In this document: positions 1 to 12,000 of the stretch, piece by piece | Layout: the number at the start of each line of letters is the position of its first letter | How positions within the stretch are numbered: position 1 is the stretch's first letter | NCBI GenBank assembly: GCA_024402595.1 | Contig: JAKSTL010000001.1 | Span: 62,001-126,000, forward strand | Direction: 5' to 3' | Length of the DNA stretch: 64,000 nt | Origin: Treponema sp. | Lineage (GTDB): Bacteria; Spirochaetota; Spirochaetia; Treponematales; Treponemataceae | Notes under the pieces: model-generated | The model's database searches: none | Seen by the model: only the letters and a program-made list of their open reading frames with translations | What the model was told of the DNA's origin: nothing | Translations under genes and position numbers: made by a program

Positions 1-3000
1 CATTGTTACTTCACCACTAGTTTCATCTGAACTTGATGGAGAAATTAGAACTGTTTCTGGACCATCGTTATCTGCAACAAAAATTGGAGAACTGTTGCCC
101 TTTAATCCAGAATTATCCCAAACTAAAATTGAACAGTTTACCGTTCCTGTTTTTATTTTACTAATATCAATTAAGTCAGTTGTCCAGCGCATATATGGAT
201 AAATTGTATTTTCTTCCGCAGGTGTAACATAAGTTGTTCCATCTACAGAATATTCAACCCTTCCACTTTCTGTATAAGAAACACCACCTTCTGTTACATC
301 TTTTGTTACCATCATTACAAAATCGTCGTCGGAATCATTTGCTTTTTCGTAATCCAAAGCTAAAGTAATGTAATCAATTCCGTTAGCATCGTGAGCAACA
401 ACAATAAATTGAGCAAATTGTTTATTTTTACCACCAAGCACAAGTGATGTTCCTGTCAACTGAGGTTCTTCATCAACTAAAACATCAGTACCAGAATCAT
501 CTTTTTGTGTTACTTGAACTTTTTTCTGGGAATAATCATAAGCCTGAACTTTAATATCAGATACGCTTGGGTTATTTCCATCACTGTTATATACAATTGA
601 AGATGATACATTGTTTGCTTTTCCATCTGTTTTATACAACTGATAAGGTTTTTCTAAATCTGAAGCGTTACCTGTATAGAAAATTGCCTCATTGTTATCT
701 TGCACAATAAAGTAAACTTCTTTTTGACCATCGTTTACATCTGCTGGAGTATAAGTGTATTCACCCGTAGATTTATTAAATACAGTTGTACCATATATTT
801 TATGACTCCAAGTGACGCTTGTACCATCATCAGTTGTTGTTTTTGTCCATTTATTTTCAGTACTGTCAGTTTCATCTTCCTGAGGAATCTCTGTAAGCTG
901 AACATTAGAAGCAATCAATTCGGCAACAACACTTTCTGTAGTATTATCATCATCTTTTACAGAACCTTCCAAACTTGCATTTGTACCAAACTTGAGAATA
1001 TATCCAGTTTCTGTACTTGTAAGATTTGTGAACTTTATCAAAGGTCTGTCTGAATCTTGATTTACCTTTACAACGGCAATATTTACAAGGTTTGTTCCAT
1101 TTGTTGCCAATATATTGTCTGGAGTGATTTCATCTTTTGGCAGAAGAATTGTTTTTGTAGAAGCTCCTTCTCCAACAGATATTCGCTTATGATTTTCCAC
1201 AACATTTGTTACAGTTTTTCCATCAACCGTTGAAGATTTTAGTGTATCCAAATTACAGTTGCCCGCTTCGTCCATAATAACTGGAACAAAGTAAACATTT
1301 TTTGTATCAAAGCCTGCAAACAAATCCGTTGAATCTATTTCTACAGATTCCCAGTTTGTTAATGAACTTGAATCTATTGAACAAAGATATGTCCATTTTT
1401 TGCCTTTCTTTGCATTTTCTTCCGTTCCCGCTGGATCATCTGCATCAATATAGTAACAAATATCAACAGATTTAATATTGTGATCATCACTTGCGCTACC
1501 AGAAATCTTGAATCCTTTGTTTACATCAATTACAGAAGTTGTTGTATCGGCATCATCTGGTAAACTAAGTTTCTTTGATTCTGGCTTGGTTGCGTCAATA
1601 TCCAAGCGTAAATCTGCGGTGTAAGAATAGGTTTTTCCCACATTATCTGTTGCAGTAAATACAGGGCTTCCAGACGCTAATGCATTTTTTGGAACTGTTA
1701 TAGTCCATTTTTCTTCTGTCGAACTCTTTTGAGACACTGCACTTGTTACATCTGTTTGACCAATCTTTGTAACATTTACACCTGCAATTCCTGAACCATT
1801 ATTACCATTAGCATCAGTTGCAGTAACTACAAACTCAACATCATTTCGCTTGTTTACGGTTTTTGTTCCTGTTAATGCACTTGTTGATGTATCACCATCC
1901 ACACTAATAAGCGTTACGGTAGCAGGAGATATAGTATCTACATAAACATTGGCAGGTGTATCATATTCTTTAATATTTCCTACGGCATCTGTTACACGAA
2001 CAAAAATTGTATTCAATCCCTGATCAGAACAGTTTACAGTTGCTGTATAATCGTAAGAATCATCATTATTCTTTGTGGAAGCTTTATCGCAAGGAATCCA
2101 GGTTTTTGTATTAACAGAAGCATTTGTTATTGCATATTCAACACCAGAAACTCCAGAAACATAACCATCTTTTACTTTATCAGCAACAGTTGGTAATGTA
2201 ATTCTTACCGCTGAACTACTGTACCAATTCTTTCCATTATTAGAATAAATAATATCAGAAGAGTTATTTTTACTTACGCTCAAAGTTCCAAAAGAAGGTT
2301 GTGCTGTATCAATTGTAACACTTCGCTGCATTGTGTATGAATTACCAGCCACATCAGTAGCATAAAGTGTAAGAACATGTTCCCCATCCTGGAGTTCATT
2401 ATCATTACTTCCAAGAGTAATTATTTGAGACCATTCACCTGTAGCTTTAGTCCAACGCTTTGAACCTTCCTCAATATTTGAATTATATGCGTCATCTGTA
2501 AAATCCCATTCCCATTTATTATTGGCATTTAGGCTATCTGTAATCAATAAAGATTTAATTCCACTAGTTGCGTCTGTTAAAGTTCCAGATAATATTACCG
2601 AACTTTCAGAAGCAGTATATTTTTTACCACTTACTGTAACACCTGTTTCTGTCAATTGAGGAACTGTTCCATCTTTTGTAATTACTTCAACTACTCTTGT
2701 AGCACTGGCAATACCATTTTTATCCACTGCCGCAATATAAAGAGTGTTAGTTCTTCCGTCTGGAACATTTCTAAGTTCAATTTCCCAATTAGAAGTAGAA
2801 GAACACTTTGTCCAACCTGTCCAAGCACCATCTTTTGCAGGAAGCGCTGGTATAGATTCAGAATTAAAGGCGTAATAAACACCTGTTACTTCAGAATCAT
2901 CATTGGCGGAACCTTTTACTTTTAGAGTAGAAGTTGTCTGCCAAGTTGAGAATATTTCTGGAGTTGAAATTGAAACTACTGGTCCAACTGTGTCTTTTCT

Positions 3001-6000
3001 AATATTTCGCTCAATTTGATTTGAATCTTTTTCTGCGGCATCTCGAACTGTAAGTTTAAAGTTATACAAACCATCTACAGGAGCGTTAAAGACTACCTTG
3101 TATTCACCTGTAAACTGCTGGGTTTCGCCAAGAGTTTCCATTACTTTCAACACTTCGTAATCATAAGCACTTTCTGAATCTGTTGTATTTTTTGCTTTAA
3201 GTTCAGTTCCATCTCTAGAAATAATGATATTATATGGTTCAGATTCATTCATTCCGTTATTATCTGCTGGCATAAATCTAAACTCAAAATTATCTTCCGC
3301 TACAGTGACAATTTTTGAATCATTTAATTCATGCTTAACTGGTGTTGGACCGAGAGAATCCATATAAGTTGTGGTTACTGTAGGTAATTCTTTATCAACC
3401 CAGAACCAAACCGTTTCTGTACTTGCAAGACCAACTTCATCCACGGCATAAATATACAGATACCACAAGCTTTCGTTTAATTTTCCATTAACTTTATTAG
3501 AACCACTTATAAGTTCCATAAGTTTTGTCCAGCTTTCTTTTGTGTCGCTTCCCCAACCTTTGGCGGCGGCATCATTAGCAGTGGCAGAAGCAATAATTTT
3601 TTCTTTTACAGTCATTCCTTCATCTGCTGTAATTTCTTTCGTAGTGAATAAATATTTATAAACATTAACACCACTACCAGCCCCATCACTTACCGAAGCA
3701 CGGAAATTAAAACTGTTTGCAGAGAGTGAATCCTTACCCTTAATATTATCTTCAGGATTGATAAGCTTAATTTCTGGAGCTTTTGTATCTCTGTAAAGAT
3801 TGTAGATTTTTGTAACAGTTCGTTCTGCGGCATCTACAACTTCAAGTTTTATATCCAGCGCTTTATCTTTATCTTCATCACCAATAGTGATAGTTTTTCG
3901 CCAAGCATAAGTATTTGCCGAAGTTTTTACATACCCATCAACCTTAAGATTTCCAAACTCATCAAAGGCCTGTGCATCTTCTGATTTTCCAATAGTTTTA
4001 AGTGCCAAAGTTGAATCACCAACTTTTATTGCACTTATACCATTGCTTTCTGTGATTTTTCCTGTGAATGCTACGGCATTTTCTTTGAAATAATGAATCT
4101 TGTTTTCAGAAATAAGCACATCATCAATTCTTGTATCTGATACTACAGGATCTGCCAAATCCACATAGAACTCAACAGAAGGAACTTGTAATTTTTCTGT
4201 TTCGTTGCCAGCTGCATCTATAGCTTTTGTATATAGATAATAATGTCCTTCCTTCAAATAATCTGAACTAGTTGGAGCTCCCGTTCCGCTTTCCAAAATC
4301 TTCTTAAAGCCCCAAGCTGTAGAATTGTCTAAAGTCCAATTTTCTGTAATTCCATCATAAGTTGAACTTGAAGAAATGACATATTTTATACCAACAACTC
4401 CAAAACCTTCGTCACTGGCAGTTCCCGCAAAGTTTACTGTAGAACCTGCAATAGAACTATCGCCTCGATAATCTGTTTTTCCATCAGTCACTTTGTTAGG
4501 ATTTGGATATGTGATTTTAATAGTTGGCGCCTTTGTATCAATTTTTACTGTAAGAGCTTTTTCTTTTATAGTTCTATTTGTTGCTTTATCGTAAACCGTT
4601 ACAGAATATTCATAATCACCAGATGCAACATTACCATTTTCATCTTTTGCGTATGTTACATCATTACCAGTTAAGCCTTGAGAAGCATTAGTTAAAGCAT
4701 CATAAGTAAGAGAATAATCATCTTTTCGTGGAAGATTACTAACAGTCCATTCACCATCACTTAAATCTTCCTTTAAAATTACCGCAATAAGTTTTCCGTT
4801 CTGCCTAAGTTCAACTCTCTGAACATCATAAGAATCCGAAGCCTTACCGCTCAATGCAAAATATTTGTTGATTTTTATTTCCGAAGTTGAAAGAGAAATT
4901 GCATTTTCTTCTGCCAACTTATACTTTTCTACACTCACTTCTGGAAGTGCTTTATCGTAAGTAAAACTCTTTGTGATTGGTGTACTTTCGTTACCAGCAG
5001 CGTCAACAACCTTAATTTTTAAAGTCTTATCACCTTCATTAAAACCAAATACATCTTTAATTTTTGAATTACCAGTGGTGCTGTCTGTAAGTTCCGATTC
5101 ATCATTATATACAAGAGTGTATGTCCAGTTTTGTGAACCGCTTGCTTCCAGCCATTCTGTGTGCTTTTGAGTTGTATTATCTGTAAACTGCAACAATACT
5201 TTTGCTACACCAGAATCTGAAGCTGTATCTGAGCCATCTTTTGCATATCCAACAAACTTAACCGAAGTTCCTCTTGTATCAGAAAGGGACGGCATTTTTA
5301 TTGCTTTATGAATATTGCTTTGTTCATTTTCTGTTTCATCAATTTGAGGTGCAATTTTGTCTATAAAGATAGATTTTGTTTCAATTTCAGATTCATTTCC
5401 AGAAACATCGTAGGCTCGCAGCTTAAAGTTATGAGTTCCTTCACCTAATTCTGTAGAAGCTAAAGAAAGTGTCCACTTTGCAGCCTTTTCTGTAGTTGTT
5501 GCTTTATCTATTGGAGTATTCACATCAATGACCAATCTTGCTGCACCAGAACTATCTTTTGTAGCTAAAGTTGAATAAGTTTGTGTAGAATCTGCTGAAT
5601 CTGTTATTGTGATGTAATTTAATTTATAAGAATCGTAGGCGGTTCCTTTTAAGATAAAGCTTTCGCCCTTCTTTACATAAGTTCCCAAAGGTTTTTTATT
5701 AGCAGATGAAGAACCTTCTGCTGTTGGATAAACGACAGAATCTGTTCCAAAACCAACATGTGGGATTTCATAATCATAATAGAAGTTTACCGAAGATGTT
5801 GTTGCCACATTACCAAGCTTATCTGTAAGTTGAACTTCCAAAGTTACAACACCTTGGGCTATTTCTGTAAGATTAAGTTTCTGGCTCCAGCTTGTACTAG
5901 AAACAGAACCATTTGCGGAATCGCTGGAAATTGATGTCCAGTTTCCACCATTTATTCTGTACTGTACAGAACTTGTTACAAAACCAATTCCATTTTCTGA

Positions 6001-9000
6001 AATTGAACCTTTTGCCATATATTCATTTTTAGATTCAACCTTATCGTTTAATTCTGGCCTTGTAATTGTAATTTCTGGTGCAGTTGTATCTTTACAAACA
6101 GAGAATGTTTTTTCGTCTGTTTTTCCACAAATGTTTTTTGCTATAACAGAAACAGTCTGTACAGAACCTTCATCAAAAGCAGTAAGAGGTAGTGTCCAGA
6201 TACCATTTGCATCAATAGAAGCATTTGTTGTAGTTCCCGCAGAATTAGTGGTAGATACACTTATGGTTACAATTTGTGGCAAATCACTTAAAACTGTTGC
6301 AGAAGCAGAACCTGTTAAGGCTTTGTTAAAGTAATAAACAGGTTTTGTTGCAGTTCCACCATCTTTGCATGAATCTCCAGTGGTAACGCTAGCTGTTACA
6401 TTTGGTTTTGAATTATCAATCCACAAAATTACAAAGTTTACCAAACTTTCATTTCCAGAATTGTCTTTTGCCTTATAGTAGAAAATCCATTTTCCGTCAG
6501 AAAGCTTTTCTGTTGTATTTCCTAAATCTTTGCTTAAACTCCAGTTTCCGTTTGTTGCGGCCACCTCTGTCCATTTTTCGTTATCATACAAATCTGTAAC
6601 AGGATCAGAATCTTTGTTTTCATTTGTAATTCCATTGCTTGGAACTTTTACAAACTGATAGCTCCAGCTGGCCAAACCGGCTTTTCCCACATCGGTGGCA
6701 TTTCCGTAAATTGTATAAGAAGTTCCAGAAATATACTCCGAAGCTTTTAAACTCTTTGTTGGTAAAGACAAACTAATTATTGGAGGAGTAACATCAATTA
6801 CGCATTCCAATGTTTTTTCACTGGTTTTTCCTGCCTTGTCGGTTACAACAATCTTGTATTTGTATGAACCAGTTAAGTTTGTATCCGCAAGCACTTTGGA
6901 AACATCCTCTGGATTTCTTGGTAAACCAGAAACTGTCCATCCTTTTTTAATTCCTGTTTCAGAATCTTCTGCAGTTATGTCTACATAAGAAGAAATATCT
7001 TTTTGAACACCATCATCCTTTGTTTGATATACTTTAACTCCACCAGAAGTTGCCAATGCCCAATCGTCAGTAATAAGTCCCTGTAATTTAAATACTTTAC
7101 TAGCAGTAATAGAAAGTCCAGAAGCATCTTTTGAACTGGCTGAATTATAAGCATAAAAAACAGGGTTTTCTGCATTTACTGGTGAGTCTGTGCTGGTTTC
7201 TGTATAAGTTCCAACTGTTACAACCGGTTTTCCTTTATCAAAAATAAAGTCCTGCGCTTGCCATGAACTCCAGTTTCCAGCATTATCCTTTGCACGAACA
7301 TAAAGAGTTTTATTTCCACTAGTTGCAAAGAGTTTTGAATCTTCAATATTTCTTTCTGATTCAAAATTACAAAGATATGTCCATGTAGAAGTTCCCGTTG
7401 CTTTTTTTACCAAAACTTTTGAATCTTCTGCATCAGGATTTAACTTTGCATCAGAAGAATCTCCAAAAGCAATTTGAACTTCGGTTACTTGAGTTGTTGC
7501 ATCATTGGCCTGTCCAATAAAATTGTAGCTTTCGGCTTCTGTTTCGGAAACACTTGGATATGGTAAAGGTGTTACAATTGTTGGAGCAACAGTATCTACA
7601 ATAAATGAAACTGATTTTTCTGTTGTTCTTCCTGCGGCATCATACAAAGTTACGGTAAGATTATGAGAACCTTCTGGCAGGTAATTTTCTGCGCCTTCAT
7701 TTTCTGCACCAACCTTTAATGCAATTTGCCAAGAAGGAGCTGTTCCCAAAACTTTTCCTTTTTCTTTTTCCTTATCAGAGAAGTTATAAGTCAATTCTGA
7801 ACCATTTCCAGTTATAACAACTTTTACAATACTGTTGGAATCGTATGCTTTACCACTAACAATAACTTCTTTGTTTTCTCCACCATTTATGTATTGCGAA
7901 GTCAATGAATCCAAAATTAAAGTTGGTGTAGCTTTATCGTAATTAAAGCTTATACTTTCCAAAGGTTCTTCTGCGTTTCCTACAAGAGCATTACCCAATT
8001 TATCAGCGGCTTTTAAAGTAAAGGTAAGATTTCCCTCTGATTCAAGTTGCAGATTTTGACTCCAAAGGTTTCCACCAGAATAAGACAAAGGAATCCACTC
8101 AGGAGATGCAGAATCTGCATTGGTAGAATAATAGATTTCGTTATTTCTAATTCCAATACCGTTTTCTACGACTGTACCATTGGCAGAAACCGTGCTCATA
8201 TTAATTATTGATCCGTCTGTTGGATAAGCAATCAATACTTTTGGAGCAGTTTTATCTACTATTACTGTAATGCTTTCTTTTAAAACATGTCCTGCTTCAT
8301 CAGTGATTGTAAGTTCGTATTCATAAGTTCCATCCGATGAAGTTTCTGGAACAAAACTCCAAACTTTGCCCATTCCACCCAGCTCTGGTGCAGTATAAGC
8401 AATTTTATTCTTTGTAGTTTTTAACACAACCTTCTGACGATTAAAGTTGGTTTCTGTAATTGTTCCTTTGATTTTTATTCCATCACAATTGGTGTAATAA
8501 GTTCCACCAAACTCAATTCCATTTACTTTCTGACCTTCACTGTCATATAATGCGGAAGAATCTTCATTATCAAGTAAAAGAGTTGTTGTTGGAGAAGTTC
8601 TATCTATTGTTATAACAGGGCTTTCTTCTACAGTTACCAGTCCAGCGTTATCTTCTGCAGTTACTTTAATTGTGTATTCTGCGTCTTCTTCTATGCCTTC
8701 ATAAAGTGTCCAAGACCAGTTTCCTGCCAAATCCGGCTGAAGATTTGTGTTAAGGTTTGTTGCAACTCCATTTTTATAAAGCACAGCACTTGCCTTTTTA
8801 AGATAAACTTCTGTTATTATTCCTTCAAACTTAAGACTTTGGCCTGTTACATAGCCACCTTGAGTTATAATTTCAATTTGAGGAGGAGTTGTATCTCGTA
8901 AAATTGTATGACTGACATTATCTGCCTGACGATGATTTTTATCCTCTGCCGAAATAACAATTGTGTAGTTTCCATCTGCCAGTGTGTCTGAACCATTATC

Positions 9001-12000
9001 TGAGGCAATTTTTTCCAGAGGAATGCCTACTGTCCATTCTGCATAATCAATTTCTGTACTTTCAGAAGCATTTATTCCAGTTATTTGAGTTCCATCAGCT
9101 TTGTAGTATTTTGCATTTTTTAAAATTGCAGTTACAGCAGCTCCATTTTGAGGAACTGTAATTGCAACATGAGGTTCAGTTGGATTTGAGTCTGTAATTC
9201 CTACTGTAAGCTCTATCTCTTCTGATTTTGCATTGTTTGAACCCGTTACACTTATAACAGGCTTTTTCTTATCAATTGTAAGTGTTGTACCTTCTCCATT
9301 TTCGGTAAGGGCAATATTTCCAATTTCGTCTAAAGCTTTTACATAAACATAATAAACACCGTCAGAATTGTCGCTTAAATTGATTGTAGCAGTCCAGTTT
9401 GAACCATTTCCGCGATTAAGTTCCTGCCATCCTGCATCACTAACATCAGGTGTCTGATTTTCTTTTGTAATATTGTAATAAACACTGCTTACACTAGTTG
9501 TAACATCTGTAACGGCTACGGTTAATGTATTGTAAGTTGAAACATCCAGATAAAGAGGATTTGTAGTAAATCTTGGCTGTTCAATTTCTGGATTTGTCTG
9601 ATCAACAACAATTTCTTTTGTAAGTTTTGTTGTTTTTCCAGCAATATCTGTAGCAATAATTGTAAGTGTATGTTTTCCATCTGTAAGTTTGTTTTCCTGT
9701 GGAATTATTGCTTCTTCCGTAAGAGCTATGCTTTGTAACCAGGAACCTTCCGAATCTACATTTACAATCCATTTTGAAGTTTTATTAATGTTATCCGTAA
9801 TAATAACACTGGCAAGAGAGTTAGAATCTGTAGCCAATCCTTTTAAAGTAATACTTCGATTTACAATATCTCCAGTTCCACTATTTTCTTCAAGAACTGG
9901 CTCGGCTTTATCGTACATAAAACTTCTTGAATGAACATCACAACGATTTCCTAATGCATCGGCGGCCACAAGCTTAAAGTTTGTAATTCCTTCGGAAATA
10001 TCTTCTTCATTTACCAAGGCAATCCAGCTTCCGTTTGCAGCATCATATTGTGCTTCTATAGAAGGAGTTGTTCCGTCTAAACTGAACAGAAGTTTTTCAA
10101 CTCCGCTACCTGCATCATTGGCACGAAGAGTAATTGTGTATGGAAGTGAAGAAACAAGAACATTGTCTGTAACCGAAATACTTGTAATTACTGGTGCTTC
10201 TGTATCTCTGTAAATTTTGTATGATTGATCTGAAGTTTTACCAACCTTATCTTTTGCTGTAATTTTTATTGTTTTAAGAACATTTTCTGGAACTTCAATT
10301 TCTGTACTCCAAGATCCGTCGGCATTTACCTGAGAAGCATTGATTTGTGCCAAAACAGTTCCACGACCACCAGTAACATCGGTAATTTCTACACAACCAT
10401 TTTCCAAAAGCGCATAACTATCTTTAATTTTGCCCCGGACTGTAAGTTTATTTGTATTAAAATAATTTGTATTATCCGAAAGTTCTATGTCAAATAATTC
10501 AGGTGCATTCAAATCAAACTGGAATTGTGTCGTTTTCTGAGTAGTATTTCCCGCATTATCTATAGCCTGTATTGTTACAGATTTTAATCCTTCCTTTTCA
10601 AAAACGCGGTTCATATAAGAATCTGCAAAATTAACATCACAAGTCCAATTTGATGTACCACTTGCAATAATCGGCTCTGAAACTTTTTCTCCATCACTGA
10701 ACACTAAACTAACAATGTTCATACCAGAACTTGGCGCTACTTCAGAAACATTACCTCTAAAAGTAAAGCTCTGTTTTTCTGTATCTGTTACAGAAGGTAA
10801 AGTTACCGCTTCATTTATAACTGGAGCTTTGGTGTCTACAGTAACCTTTTTTGTAACACGGGCTTTTTTACCCATTGTATCTTCGGCGGTAATTGTAATT
10901 GTATGATTTCCGTCTGCTAATTTATTGTTTTCATCTGCAAGTTCAAGAGTTTTTGACCATGTACCGTTTGGACCAAGAGAAACTTCCCATTTTGACTTAG
11001 GATTAAGATTGTCTGTAATTACAAGAGATTTTATTCCATTGGTATCGGTAGCTGTTCCACTAAAGGTTATAGCCTCTTTGGTTATATATTCGCTTGTATT
11101 GCCTGCTTCAAGTTCTGGTTCACTTAAATCTACATCAAAGTTAGAGCTTTCAAGAGAAGAAATATTACCAGCCTTATCTACAGCATAAACATAAAGTGTA
11201 TAACTGCCCTCTTCATGACCAGCTCCGTCGGAATCTTTTGCCTTAAAACTTTCATAACTATTCCAGCCCAAAGTTCCAGAGGTGGCTTTTGTCCAACCAA
11301 GGTCATTCCATTCCACCGTTGAAAGCGACAATTCTGCAGAAGGTTTTGCAGGAACAGATTTTGCAATTGTATACCAAACGGCTTCTATTCCACTGGTATC
11401 TCTTTCAAAACTACCTTCAAGTTTATAACTGATTTCGTTAATAGCATTTGTTCCCTGTCTTTTTCCTTCACCAGGATTTATGATGCTTACCTTTGGAGGA
11501 GTTGTATCAACAACGGAAGTATAAACTTTTGTTGTAACTTCGTGCCCCGCTTTATCTGCAAGTACAAATGAATAGTTATAAGCTCCTTCTTCTACAGTGC
11601 CGTTTAATGGAACTTTAATACTCCAGTTACCATTCTTAATTAAATCTTTTAATTCTTTTTCCTGAGAATAATAATTTTCATCACCAGGTTGTCCTTTTGT
11701 TTCTAGAATCTTAAGACTTTCTATACCGTAAGAATCTGTTGCTTTTCCACTAATGATAAATCCTGTTTCAGGCATAAACTCCTGAATGGTAGTTTCGTCT
11801 GTAGTAAGAACAGGATCGGCTTTATCATAAAGGAAGGATTGTGGCTTAGTTGTAAAAGTATTGCCTGCATTATCTGTAACTGTAATGGTTACAAACTTTT
11901 CGCCTTCTTCATTAAATACATTTCCAAACTTTGCATAAGTAAGCTTTTTACTCCAATTCGAAGTTCCATCAGCTTCTTCTGTATAAGTTGATTTTTTATC

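Noticed and set aside
700-1053. Plus-strand frame of 117 codons opposite giant 1
   Set aside because: A shadow of the minus-strand repeats: Cys/Ile/Phe-rich, without a Shine-Dalgarno or recognisable domain.
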